From: Cymodocea nodosa
Lineage: Eukaryota > Streptophyta > Magnoliopsida > Alismatales > Cymodoceaceae
NCBI GenBank assembly: GCA_036874045.1
Contig: JAZBRI010000011.1
Location: 62,001-126,000 of the forward strand
Reading direction: 5' to 3'
Length of the DNA stretch: 64,000 bases
Shown here: piece by piece, positions 23,782-35,003 of the stretch
Layout: each line of letters starts with the position of its first letter
Numbering within the stretch: position 1 is the stretch's first letter
The notes under the pieces: generated by a model
The model's database searches: none
What the model saw: only the letters and a program-made list of their open reading frames with translations
Told to the model about the DNA's origin: nothing
Made by a program: the position numbers and the translations under genes

Positions 23782-24701
23782 ATTTCAGGAGATCGTAAAG
23801 CTTTTAGCCTTGGCTTCGGGTTGATGCCTGTATGCTGAAGAGGAGATCATCTTGTAATTCTGGACTCGCGATTCTATAGGGAGAGGAGACAAAATTGTAT
23901 GTGGTTTAATTTTCAGTGGTGTAATCGCGTTGCAAGTAGTGTCAAAAGTATTTACTGTCAAGTGAGATTACTTTACATTTCACCTTTCACCCATTTCCAT
24001 GTTATATTAAAACAAAAAGACCAAAAACAATTTATCTATGTTTGTATGTTGTATTTGAGTGTTGTATTGTTTGTGTTGTATCGTGATTAATGTTATCTGT
24101 ATCAGTTTTGTGATTGTTTTATGTTAGTTTTAATTTTACAGTTTATTGAAATTGGTTCGTACAAAAGACTTAAAGATTTTAATGGTTACTATTTGAATCA
24201 TCTGAATGTTAGTATTGCTTAATGATAAATCCAATGTTAACTAGCATTAAAAAGCTTAATTGATGTTATTTACAATCTGTGGAATCGCCCAATGGTGGCC
24301 GAATTCCTCTATAAATAGCAATATTATAAAGAAGAGACAGGCTCGTGGAGTTAACTTAAGTCCATGAGGGTAGTCCGTTGAGTTAGCCATAACTGAACGA
24401 ACTTTGTCCGTTGAGTTAACTGTAATTCAACGGAGTGCTTATTGAATATAAATTTGAATTGTTAACAATCAAACAGTTCTTAAATTCGTCAGCAATTCCC
24501 TATGGGATCGACTTGTACTTGCACACTGATACAATAGACACTGTGCACTTGCAGTTAAAGTACAAATTGGAATTAATATCTAAATTGTATTAAAGGTTGT
24601 TTGTTTACTTCTAAAAGAAAGAATAGGCATAAAGATAAATTAAGTAAAAACAAAAGTAACAAATCCAAGTTTTTTTAGTGTATTGTTGGGAAAACCAAAC
24701 A

Positions 24702-25593
24702 GTACTTCAGATTTAATTTCCTCATATTCAGGAACTTTTTCTTTTCCTTTCTTTTTTCTAATTAGTTGTGCCTGTTCTTCCTCTTCATCTTCTGAAATTA
24801 AATCTACAAAAGTAGGCTCTACAAGCCTTCGAGCCACAGGTACTAGCTCTTCCTGTTTAACTTTTTTTATAACTGCTGGTCTCGAAGGACCAGCTTCATC
24901 TCCTTTTGCAGTAGGTTTGGCAGTAGCTTCTTGATGCTGTTCCACTTTGATTTTATATTGGGCTTTCAACTTTTCTGTAGCCCTCTTTTTGTAAAGTGCA
25001 TCAAACACTAGGTGTGCTTTAGCCACTACCAAATCTTCTAATTCTCCTTGGTTTTTCCCAACTTGAACCAGTTCTTCAAATTCTCTTATTTCTTCTTCGT
25101 TTGAAGGCCCCATAACTACCAACCTTTCTAATTGTTTAGGAAGTGGATTTGAAGGTCCAAGCTGCTGCTCCTCAGGAACAGGTCTTTCAACAGTCGGCTC
25201 CTCTTGTCCTTTAGTTGCCTCTTCTTCATTTTCTTTCCTTTCTTGCTCCCAGATCACCCATTTAGCTCGTCTACACATTCATCTTTTGAACCAGAGCCAG
25301 GACTTACGTTGGATTAATTCTAGGGCTACTTCATTGTTTGGCCATATCTTTCTTTCTTTACTTATTGCAATTTCAGTTGCCACTCTAATTCGTGTCTCCA
25401 TTATCTGTGGTATCTGTATTTCTAACTCAACCAAAATTTTTCTCAAGTTAAAGAGTTCTGATTCTACCTTTTGTAACTCTTTCTCTCTTGTTGTATTTCT
25501 GATCTTCTGCCTCGTGTGCAATTCTTCAGATTCCTTCAGAAATTGTGTGGTGTCCACTACCTCTTCCCAGAATTCAGGCTTCATCTTCCTCAT
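24702..25593 (-). pseudogene. A1 env-like ORF, truncated
   Basis: It starts at an ATG (25593) with MRKMKPEFWEE and continues with a long charged, Glu/Lys-rich, coiled-coil-like region. One in-frame stop (TGA at 25279-25281) interrupts it; A3 has a Gln codon there. The frame is cut at 24702 by LTR-B. The homologous A3 ORF goes on to a domain seen in Athila-type third ORFs, absent here. No signal peptide or membrane segment is visible in the remaining part, so calling it env-like rests on position, not on function. Confidence 0.75.
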
Positions 25594-26182
25594 CGTGGAG
25601 TTACACAACAGCACGGAATCGCTATGATTTCTACTATTCTAGATTCTAAATGATTTGCCGGATAATGCCCCCAAAACCCTAGGTTTTAGTTTAAATAAGC
25701 CTTAAGTTTAGGCAAGTAATCGGGTCATTTCCCGAACCAACTATTACTATTTTATTCGAGGTCTTAGCTATAGTACTCCGTTGAGTTACAGTTAACTCAA
25801 CGGAATAAGCTCGTTGACTAACTCAAGACTCAACGGAGTAAGCTCGTTGAGTTAAGCGTAACTCAATGGACTCCCCCATACAAGCAAAGATAATAATAAA
25901 AATATTACAGAGAATAGTTTTTCTTTTTTTTTTACTAGTTTAACCGATACTATGTTTCGGTCAGACCTAAATTTTTTTTTTTTTTTCTTTTTTTTTCTTT
26001 CGGTTGAACCGATACTATGTTTTGGTAAAACCAACATTTTTTCTAAAAATTAATAAACATATTTTTTTATGTTCCGGTCATACTAATGGATCGAGTTGGT
26101 TGAACCACAACGATTTTTATATTTTATATATTTTTTTAATGTTTTTTTTTATATATATATAAACATAAAAACTGATTTCTTA
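25594..26182 (-). other. A1 spacer between pol and the env-like ORF
   Basis: No gene. It contains a perfect 12-bp-arm palindrome TCCGTTGAGTTA/TAACTCAACGGA (25777-25804), further copies of that motif to 25870, poly-T tracts, and CGGTTGAACCG-type repeats (25936-26108). A3 has a matching spacer at 42543-43248. Confidence 0.7.
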
Positions 26183-27240
26183 CTAAGTAAAGCTCAAGTA
26201 GTCCTCTACTCTGAGTTCTTCCATAATTCCAAGGGAGCTTTTTGGTGTTTTCAGAATAGGTTTAAGTCTTTGTCCATTTACTTTAAATATATTCTGATTT
26301 TTAGGATTTTCAATTTCAATAGCTCCATAAGGATAAATATTTCGAACTATGTAAGGTCCTACCCATCTAGATTTCAATTTTCCTGGATGGTTATGGAGTC
26401 TAGCCATATAAAGATATACTTCTTGTCATATTTCAAAGCTTTTAGGAATAATTTTTCTATCATGCCAAAATTTAATTTTTTCTTTTTCTCTTACAGTATT
26501 CAAATAAGCTTCATTTCTAATTTCTTCTAATTCAATTAATTGCATTTTTCTATTTTCAGTAGCTTGATTTAAATTAGTGTTCAGAGTTTTTAATACCCAA
26601 TAAGCTTTATGTTCTATTTCAGCAAGTAAATGACAACTTTTTCCATATACTAGCCTAAAAGGTGACATACCTAAGCTCGTTTTATAAGCAGTTCTATAAG
26701 CCCAAAGTACATCTATCAATCTATTAGCCCAATCTATTCTAGTAGGATTTACCACTTTTTCTAAGATTAATTTAATTTGTTTGTTTGCACTTTCTACTTG
26801 TCCACTTGTTTGCGGATGATATGATGTTGCAATTTTGTGGTTTACTCCATATTTTTCATTAAGGCTTCAAAACATCTATTACAAAAATGAGTTCCTCTAT
26901 CACTGATAATAGCTTTAGGTATTCCAAATCTGGCAAATATATTTGTTCTTATAAATTGTATTACCCCTTTGTTATCATTACTTTTTGCAGGAATAGCTTC
27001 TATCCATTTAGATACGTAATCCACCCCCAATAATATGTAATTAAATTGATTAGACATAGGAAATAGACCCATAAAATCTATTCCCCACACATCAAACATT
27101 TCAAACTCAACAATAGGATTAAGAGACATCATATTTCTCTTTAATATTCTTCCTATTTGTTGACATCTTAAACAACTTAAGCAATATTTATAAGCATCTT
27201 TGAATAGTGTTGGCCAATAAAACCCACATTGCAGAATTTT
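26183..27240 (-). pseudogene. A1 integrase
   Basis: Remnant of the Ty3/gypsy integrase, which inserts cDNA into the genome. The frame at 27132-26842 has the first two catalytic Asp residues (WGIDFMG, D19; ISDRGTHF, D78). The Glu region follows across a frameshift near 26842, and the C-terminal part (26755-26183) ends with a PGKLKSRWVGPY chromatin-type tail and FKVNGQRLKP. Breaks: a stop near 27240 where the zinc domain joins pol, the frameshift near 26842, and a TGA near 26410 where A3 has Gly. The complete A3 version shows what is lost. Confidence 0.85.
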
Positions 27241-29682
27241 TCAAACAGTTTTTCCTGAACCAAAATGCCCTCCACAAACTTGGTCATGACAGAAAGACAA
27301 TATGCTCAGATGTTCAGTTTCTAGAACATACCTCCTTAAAACCAAATCAAGACATTTCTTAAATAAGTATGGGTCTTCCCAATAGTAATATTTTACTCTT
27401 GAGAAAAACAATTTCTTATCCTGTCTACTCCAATCCTTAGGTGTTAGACTAGTAACTAAGTAATTAACTATGTTTGCATACCAAGGCATTGTGTTGATGG
27501 TCATTAATTGTTCATCAGGAAAATTATCCTTAATTTCAATATTTGATTTTTCTATTTGTAATCTTGATAAATGATCTGCTACTACATTCTCACAACCTTT
27601 TTTATCTTTAATTTCTAGATCAAATTCTTGCAATAACAATATCCATCGAATCAATCTAGGTTTAGTTTCTTTTTTCTTTATTAGATGTTTTAGAGCTGAA
27701 TGATCCGTGTATACTATTACTTTAGCTCCAATTAGATATGATCTAAACTTTTCTAAAGCAAACACAACAGCTAATAATTCTATTTCAGTTGTTGTGTAAT
27801 TAACTTGAGCATCATTTAAGGTTTTGCTTGCATAATGAATCACTCTAGGAGATTTTTCTATCTTCTGTCCTAACACTGCTCCTAGAGCAAAATCAGAAGC
27901 ATCGCACATTAATTCAAATGGATGGTTCCAATCAGGTGCTTGAATTATAGGAGTTGAAATTAAGTTAGTCTTAAGTCTGAAAAATGTTTCATTGCAATTT
28001 TTATTAAAGTTAAATGGAACATCTTTTAATAGATTAGTTAAAAGTCTAGCTATCTTGCTAAAGTCTTTAATAAATCTTCTATAAAAACCAGCATGTCCTA
28101 GAAATGATCTAATATCTTTTATTGATTTAGGTTCTGGTAGATTAGAGATTACTTCTATTTTAGCTTTATTTACTTCCAACCCTTTCTTAGAAACAACATG
28201 CCCTAAGACTATTCCTTGTTTAACCATGAAGTGACATTTTTCCCAATTTAAAACTAGATTTTTTTCCACATAGCGTTTTAATATTTGGTCTAAATTACTT
28301 AAACAAACTTCATATGAGTTGCCATATACAGTAAAATCATCCATAAATATTTCTAAGAAATCTTCAGTCATTCTAGTAAATATGCCCTGCACACACCTTT
28401 GAAAGGTAGCTGGCGCATTGCATAATCCGAATGGCATTCTCTTAAAAGCATAAGTTCTATTAGGACAGGTGAAAGTTGTTTTCTCTTGATCCTCTAATGC
28501 TACTGGAATTTGATTATACCCTGAATACCCGTCTAGGAAGCAAAAATATTCTTGCCCTACTAATCTTTCCAGCATTTGATCTATAAAAGGTAAGGGAAAA
28601 TGATCTTTCCTAGTCACAACATTCAGCTTTCTATAGTCTATACATACTCTCCAGCCTGATTGAATTCTAGTAGGTATCAAGTCTTGACTTTCATTCCTAA
28701 TAACTGTTAATCCTGATTTCTTGGGGACTACATGCATTGGACTAACCCACGAGCTATTCGAAATCGGATAAATTATATCATTATCTAACCATTTAACTAT
28801 TTCCTTCCTAACTACTTCTTTAAGGTTTGGATTTAATCTCCTCTCAGGAATTCTAACACGTTTAGCATTCTCTTCTAAATATATGTGGTGACAGCATAAA
28901 GTTGAACTTAACCCTTTTATATTAGTCATAGTCCATCCTATTGCTTCTTTATAACTTTTTACTACATCTTTTAATTTAGCTATTTGATCCTCTTTTAAAT
29001 CTGAAGCAATAATGATTGGACAGGTTCGTTTATCTTCCAGAAATATATAGGTTAATTCAGGAGGTAAAGGTTTTAATTCAAAATGCTGACCATCAGAAGC
29101 TAGAGCTCCTAATTGAACATCATCATTTTCTAAATTAATTTCTTCCCGATCTCCTTCTATATTTATGCTTTCACTTTCTTCTAAAATTTCAGAATTGATT
29201 TGCCTATTTAATTCTTCTTGAATCACATCATCTAACATATCTCCTTCATCCTCTAAAAAGTCTATGGTATGTAAGGACATTTCTAACTCCTCAAACATTT
29301 CTGGTTTGAAAATATTTAATTGAGTATTCACATTACCATATGCTAATTTCATTACTCTAGTTTTACAATTTATAATAGCCCCTGATGTTGCTAAAAATGG
29401 CCTTCCCAAAATTAAAGATGTAACACTATTTTTATGCTTAATTTGTTGGGAATCCAGGATTACAATATCAATAGGATATATAAAATTCTTGATTTTAATT
29501 AAGACATCCTCTATTTTTCCTCTAGGGTATCTTATACTTCTATCAGCTAATTGAATAACCGTACTAGTAGGAGTTAAGCCTTCTAATCCTAAGGATGCAA
29601 ATATATCACTTGCCATAACATTTATACCTGCACCTTTTAGCATATTAATGTTCTTTCTAGAATGGTATTTTCTATGGTGCAT
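27241..29682 (-). pseudogene. A1 pol: reverse transcriptase and RNase H, long open frame
   Basis: An 813-codon open stretch. Residues 15-105 are the tail of the protease, including [12 protein letters not shown]. Reverse transcriptase spans about 310-560, with FLDGYSGY (D384), [12 protein letters not shown] and the catalytic FMDDF (446-450). RNase H spans about 585-705, with [12 protein letters not shown] (D594), E633, [10 protein letters not shown] (D660) and VADHLSR (D703). The integrase zinc domain begins at H799 and H806 and is cut by a stop. The RT/RH core looks catalytically complete, but it is out of frame with gag-pro and has no start of its own, so it is a pseudogene in effect. Confidence 0.9.
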
Positions 29683-30719
29683 GATATAACAAGGATTCCA
29701 AGATCAGATAACTTTTTAGGAATTTGTGGCAGAAATAGGGAACTACTTTGCTCAGCTAAAAAGACATTTCTAAGAACTTTTCGCTCTCTTTTCTTAGTAC
29801 ACCAATCCTTCAGAAATTTAGCACAAGGAGGCATTTTCTGCAATAGATCTAACAAAGGAATGTTAACTTGTACTTTTTCAAAAATTTCTCTGATTTTTTC
29901 TTGTTTTTCAGGAATTGTTTGTTGTAATCTTTCAGGATAGGGTGCTAAGGATTTTGATTTCAAAGACTCTTTTTCTTTTAGTTGATTTGTCTGGTCATTT
30001 TTAGCTTCATTCGCAGATTCAGATTGTTCTTTAATGATTTCTAGATTTTCAGCTATTACATTTTCATTATCATTTTGATTTTTACTAATATCCACCTTCA
30101 TATCATTTTCATTTTGAGTTCTTGGTGGTATATCAGTTCTAGATCTTAATGTTATACATACATCTTCCAGATTTTCGTTACTCTCTTGATGTATTTGTAT
30201 ATCATTTTTGTGATTATGATCTTCAATTGTTTTTAATTTTCAAGTGCATTCTTTAAATTCTCTTGCATTAGTATTTTCTGTTTGCTTTATATTTTGCAAA
30301 TTATGCAGGTTTATAATATTATAGTTTTCATTGTCCTGTTGCATAACTTGTATTTTCATTGTATATTCGTCTAATGCTTTTAATTTTGTTTCCAAATCAT
30401 CTAATTTCACTGCATTCAATTTTTGATCAATTGTCATTATGGTTTTTTCAGTTTCATAAATTATATCCTTTTTAGGTTCTAAATATGCTTCCTTATAGTT
30501 TAATTGATTGACTTCTTGTTGTTGACACACAAAGTATTCCAGTTTGTCTAGATTTTTCTCTATACTATGCTCTAGTCTATCATACCTATCCCAAACTTCA
30601 ATGTCTCTCAACATATTACACATTCTATACTGACCATCAATTGGGTAAACTATAGGATTCTCATACTCGGCTCTATTATATTGAGGATAATTCATTTGTT
30701 GTTCATGGGATCTAACCAT
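29637..30719 (-). pseudogene. A1 gag C-terminal part and protease start
   Basis: One frame with a single TGA at 30240-30242 (Leu in A3). The first part is Lys/Glu-rich and coiled-coil-like and leads to the Athila signature ITLRSGT near 30150. It then has PYPERLQ and INIPLLDLLQKMP-like text characteristic of the region just before the protease. At the protease active site A3 reads DLGACIN (DSGA type). Here a 2-nt insertion near 29655 destroys the Asp codon and shifts into the pol frame. Confidence 0.85.
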
Positions 30720-30830
30720 CTACAAACGTCTCAATTTCAAACAGTCAGAAATGTCGTGTCCTTCAGAATTATAGAATTCACATATGCTAATTACAGATTT
30801 CAGAAATTTTTGAGCATAAGCATATGCCAT
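30720..30830 (-). pseudogene. A1 zinc-knuckle mini-ORF at the start of gag
   Basis: A 36-codon frame MAYAYAQKFLKS... containing a retroviral-type CCHC knuckle in which the second Cys has become Tyr (CEFYNSEGHDISDC). It ends in TAG directly before the ATG of the next gag frame. The same 36-codon frame with the same TAG is found in A3, where the knuckle is perfect. Only about 120 bp separate it from the primer site, so the capsid core is absent. Confidence 0.7.
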
Positions 30831-30900
30831 ATTCTTAATTATAGAAGAAAACACACAACTCTGGCTATTAAAATGAAACAGCTCTAACAGTTACTTATGT

Positions 30901-30955
30901 TAATTCAATTCAATTCAATTCAGTTCAATTCAATTCAATTCAATTCAGTTCAATT
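30901..30955. repeat. Pentanucleotide microsatellite (TTCAA)n
   Basis: About eleven copies of TTCAA with two TTCAG variants, lying between the A1 primer site and the zinc-knuckle frame. A3 lacks it. Confidence 0.95.
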
Positions 30956-30972
30956 CCCCAACAACAGTGCCA
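30951..30972 (-). promoter_or_regulatory. A1 primer-binding site, decayed
   Basis: Minus strand TGGCACTGTTGTTGGGGA, 7 nt inside the LTR end. It differs from the N1 site mainly by C-to-T and G-to-A changes, the pattern left by cytosine methylation. Confidence 0.8.
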
Positions 30973-30979
30973 TAAAACT

Positions 30980-33224
30980 TGTTTAGGTTTTCCTAGCACT
31001 ACACTAGAAAAACTTGGATTTGTTACTTCTATTTTTACTTAGTTAATTTATCTTTATGCTTATTCTTTCTTTTAGAAGTAAACAAACAACCTTTAATTCC
31101 AATTTGTACTTTAACTACAAGTGCACAGTGTCTTTTGTATCAATGTGCAAGTATAGGTCGATCCCATAGGGAATTGCTGAAGAACTTGAGAACTGTTCGT
31201 TTGTTAACAATCAAATTTATATATTCAATAAGCTCTTAGTTGAATTATAGTTAAGTCAATGGACTAAGTTCGTTGAGTTATGGCTAACTCAACGGACTAA
31301 CCTCATGGACTTAAGTTAACTTCACGAGCCTGTCTTTTCTTTTTAATACTACTATTACAAAGGAATTCGGCTAACCATTGGGCGATTCCACAGATTGTAA
31401 ATAACATCAATTAAGCTCTTTAATGTTAGTTAACATTGGATTTATCATTAAGCAATACTAACATTAAGATAATTCAAACAGTAACCATTAAAATCTTTAA
31501 TTCTTTTGAACGAACCAATTTCAGTAAACTGTAAAACTAAAATAAACATAAAATAATCACAACATTGACAAAGATAACATTAATCACGATACAACGCAAA
31601 TAATACAACATACAAACATAGATAAATTGTTTTTGGTATTTTTGTTTTAATATGAACATGGAAATGGGCGAAAGGTGAAATGTAAAGTAATCTCACTTGA
31701 TAGTAAATACTTCCGACACTACTTGCAACGTGATTACACCACTGAAAATTAAACCACTTACAATTCTGTCTCCTCTCCCTATAGAATTGCGAGTCCAGAA
31801 TTGCAAGATGATCTCCTCTTTAGCATACAGGCATCAACCCGAAGCCAAGGCTAAAAGCTTTACAATCTCCTGAAATATGAGTCAGCGCTTGTTGAAAATG
31901 ACTTCCCTTCCCGCGACGCGATCACTCCTCACAGTGGTTGTCAGGCACTGTGTTTGGCTTGGAATCGACCCGACATTAGGCGAGTATCCTCACAGACCTT
32001 CGATGGTTGGTGATTATGGTGGTGATGATGATGGTTGGTGTGGTACTTTAGAGAATTGTGATGCCGATCCTCCTCTACACACACTATCTGCCCATCGATC
32101 ACACACTTCTTCTTTTTTCTTCTTTTCTTTTATATTTCTTCAGTAGTAACTGCTTCTGCTTGAATGGTCGGTTGGATTTCCTTCATTCATATCAACGGCA
32201 ATGATTTCTTTCCTTGCGCGATACGTGCAAACATGGTTTTTCTCTTCCAACTATTTGTTCCTGCAACCACTACAGTGGCATATTAGAAAATAGATTTAAC
32301 TATAAAACATGTACAATAAAGAAATAAGCCGCTAACATAACGCGTTACCTTAGTGTATATTCATGTAACTCAACATGTATAGTTATGCTAACTTAATGAG
32401 TTAAACATGTGCATCTCACGTGATATACTAAAGCATTTAAATTCAACACATGCATAAATTTAACTATCTGATGCTCAAGTGCATTTCGGATACTTATAAA
32501 TTTAACTATTCAATGCTCAGATGCATTTTGGATAGTTACAAATAACTCACTGATATATAACTTAAGTAAATCTACCAAATCTTGACACGTGTGAGTAGCA
32601 GTTTAATCATAAAATAACATTTCGAAGAGTTATAGGTCTAACTATCCAATACTCAGATGTATTTCGGATAATTATAGATAACTCACTGAAAACCCACTTA
32701 AGTCACTTTCCCAGAACGTGACACGTGTCCTCAACTATTTTATAAATAAAAAGAGATTTCGAAGAGTTACAGGGATAACTATCCGATGCCCAGCTGCAAT
32801 TTTGGATAGTTATAGATAACTCACTGAAAGTTCACTTAAGTCATTCATTATGGTTTTGACACATGTACTTTAGGAAATAATAAAATATTCTCTCAAAACA
32901 TAACTGTTCGATAATTTAAACATAACTATCTGATACATGTTCGGTCGTTTAAACATAACTGTCCGAATATGTTCGGTATGTTAAACATAACTGTCTGAAA
33001 TATTAGAAAATTCGGATACTTAAGAATTTCACAGCCTGCAACTTACCGACAATTCTTAAATGTACTAAATTAACATTAATTCCCCCAATTTAAGCAGATT
33101 CTTCAATTAAAGCATATAATAGTGCAATTATAACATAATGGCTTAATGCTTATATGATAAGCTAAATATTATGCAATTTAACCATCATTTAACGTTAATA
33201 ATATGCACTTTTTCATTCTAAACA
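30980..33224 (-). repeat. LTR-D, 5' LTR of A1
   Basis: Complete LTR of 2245 bp, TGTTTA to TAAACA on the minus strand. It is the reverse of LTR-B and LTR-C, with the same internal 137-bp repeats, TATA box (32127-32134) and antisense small ORF (31877-32146, plus strand). A palindrome TTCGTTGAGTTA/TAACTCAACGGA is at 31269-31296. Confidence 0.92.
31877..32146 (+). other. Antisense small ORF in LTR-D
   Basis: An 89-codon frame antisense to LTR-D, homologous to the one in LTR-B: MSQRLLKMTSLPATRSLL, then MVGDYGGDDDGWCG. Length differences between copies in the Asp/Gly stretch are multiples of three. No known family. Confidence 0.3.
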
Positions 33225-33665
33225 GTTAATGAATAACTCCACGAACTAAGTTTAAATGTAAATTTAGGACAAGTAATTAATTACATACCTTGTTCTTTTG
33301 TATCTCCTTCAATATCTTCCGATTTTTGAATCTGAAAAACTTTTCATTCACAATTAAAAGCAGAATATATTACAACAAAACATAACTTGTTAATTAGTGT
33401 CTTGTGTGGAACTTAGGCTCCTATGCCTTTGGTGGCTCACAAGCAAGCTAGTTGGTTTCCCAGAATAGATACCAACAAACTAGATTGATATTTTTATTTT
33501 TCTTTTTTTTTCTAAAAATAAATGCAGACTACACACAACATTAAAAACATAGAATCATACTTTAAGAACATGACTTAAAAGTAGTAACAAATGGAATAAA
33601 CGTGTCAGTCCAAGCAAACTTTTTTGCCATAATTCTTCTTACTATTAATTCTATTTCAATGCAGT
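33225..33665. other. No gene seen
   Basis: AT-rich sequence between the A1 LTR and the 3' end of the F-box pseudogene. I see no ORF, repeat or element end here beyond a T-rich tract near 33500. Confidence 0.6.
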
Positions 33666-34697
33666 CTATTTTCCTTTTAATTTGTAAACTTGCAGTATGT
33701 TATCAATACTAAATATAAGTGTATTTCCATTAATGAAATGAAATGCAGAAAGAGATCCTCTTCTGTTCCAAGATAATGTAGTTGTTTCTATTTCTACATC
33801 TATTTCAATATATTCCTCTTCCCACTTCCATTCATTTAGGTCTTTTATAATCCATATTTGAAATTTCTTCAATTCATCCCACCATCTTATCAGACATAAA
33901 GTAGGATCATCATATTCATTATACCACATTCCTAATTGAATTTTATCATATTCTGTAGATGGTGGTTTAGCTATATCACTTGGTATAGGTAATATTTCTA
34001 TAAAATCATCATAACTATCTATGCTTACTATGTATAAATCAGATTTAAATGCAATTGATATATCTGTGACTAGATATATATATCCATCAAGTATGACATG
34101 TATGCTGTTAATTAATACTTTCTGTCCTAGATATATCATATTGTTTTCAGTCCAAGATCTATTCAGAAAATTATACACACTTAAGCATAAATCTTCATCT
34201 CAATTTCCAGTAGGTCTCCAATAATATTATTTTTCAGGAATGGTCGAATTTTTATCAGAAAATATTAAAGCTGACCCACAATTTTCAGTTGGTACTTCAT
34301 ATCTATTAGGCCTTCCTATATTCCATTTTTCTCTTGTGAGAGGATTTCTAATCAAAATATCCGGTAATAGAATTGCATACCTTGGTTTGGTTCTGTATAT
34401 AATTAATCTTTCATTCATCCCCATAATATGATCTATTCCTTCTAATGTATTGGGTGGAATTCTTGTAGTTTCTTCCATATTCAGATATTCATAGCTAATT
34501 GAACTATGTTTAAATGACTTCCATAAAAATCCATCTCTAATCTTAGTCATTTTTGTAGCCTATAGTCCATGAAAATATTTTTCTCTAACATAGTCTTTAA
34601 TATCCTTTGATACACAACACAATCTGCACAGATCTTTAGCTGACAAGTTACTCAGTACTTCCCTTAGTGCGTCCAGCGGTAATTTCATCAATTCCAT
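33666..34697 (-). pseudogene. F-box protein pseudogene
   Basis: One continuous 344-codon frame from the ATG at 34697 to the stop at 33666, interrupted by three in-frame stops at codons 46, 157 and 166 (34560, 34227 and 34200) but with no frameshift. Residues 6-40 form an F-box (LPLDALREVLSNLSAKDLCR, then CCVSKDIKDYV), the motif that docks to SKP1 in SCF ubiquitin ligases. The rest looks like a plant F-box-associated domain, with LLPDILIRNPLTREKW and late-repeat-like WDELKKFQIWIIKDL. The lack of indels suggests inactivation is fairly recent. It lies just downstream of, and in the same direction as, the A2 gag pseudogene. Confidence 0.85.
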
Positions 34698-35003
34698 CTA
34701 TTGTGATTCTATATGACATAAACAAAAATTAATAGAGACAAAATTAACATAGCTACTACACACCCTCATGGAGTTAGGTCATAAGTCAAAGAACTTAGTT
34801 CGTTGAGTTAAGTAATAACTCTATGATACTATTAACTATAAGTAAACTTACATTTTTTTATATTCTTCTACTTACTATATTATACATAGTTACTTCAGTT
34901 ATAATGTTTCATTCGGTTACCCACCTAGAGGAGGTATCAATTTCATTAACAGTTCTATTAATAGGGTTAGGTACTACTTGCATTGGCAATCCTCTAGTAG
35001 GTC

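Larger units (their letters stand above)
1..24701 (+). mobile_element. N1: Athila-like LTR retrotransposon shell holding the gene array (inferred)
   Basis: The left edge is the last 219 bp of an LTR plus a primer-binding site. The right edge is a 2.15-kb LTR of the same family and same orientation, ending in CAAACA. No gag or pol lies between them, only the 3.3-kb gene array. Element A1, on the opposite strand, has its env-like ORF cut exactly at the right LTR end, so N1 most simply inserted into A1; the rest of A1 would lie left of the window. Seen: the LTR ends, the primer site and the orientations. Inferred: that the two LTRs belong to one insertion. The alternative is that recombination joined an array to LTR fragments. 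Confidence 0.5.
22551..24701 (+). repeat. LTR-B, Athila-family LTR, 5' end trimmed
   Basis: It aligns throughout with LTR-C and with the reverse of LTR-D, but the first 41 nt, including TGTTTG, are missing at the fusion with array unit 7. It ends CAAACA at 24701. Its U3 has three copies of a 137-bp motif (from 22894, 23032 and 23168), G-boxes CACGTG at 23007 and 23143, and a TATA box at 23515-23522. No sense-strand gene is seen. Confidence 0.9.
24702..33224 (-). mobile_element. A1: Athila-like Ty3/gypsy element, 3' part lost
   Basis: Read on the minus strand: 5' LTR (33224-30980), primer site, gag remnant, protease, RT/RNase H, integrase, env-like ORF, then an abrupt stop at N1's LTR-B. The 3' LTR is not in the window. 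The order gag-pro-RT-RH-IN followed by an extra ORF, and the tRNA-Asp-like primer site, are the Athila pattern. All coding parts carry stops or frameshifts, so it is not autonomous. Confidence 0.9.

Noticed and set aside
22551-24701. LTR-B as the 3' LTR of A1
   Set aside because: It is in the opposite orientation to A1's 5' LTR and joins A1 at its own CAAACA end, so it belongs to a different insertion.
24683-24934. Plus-strand Ser-rich ORF
   Set aside because: Antisense shadow of the A1 env-like ORF.
25852-26037. Lys-rich minus-strand ORF
   Set aside because: Produced by a poly-T tract in the A1 spacer.
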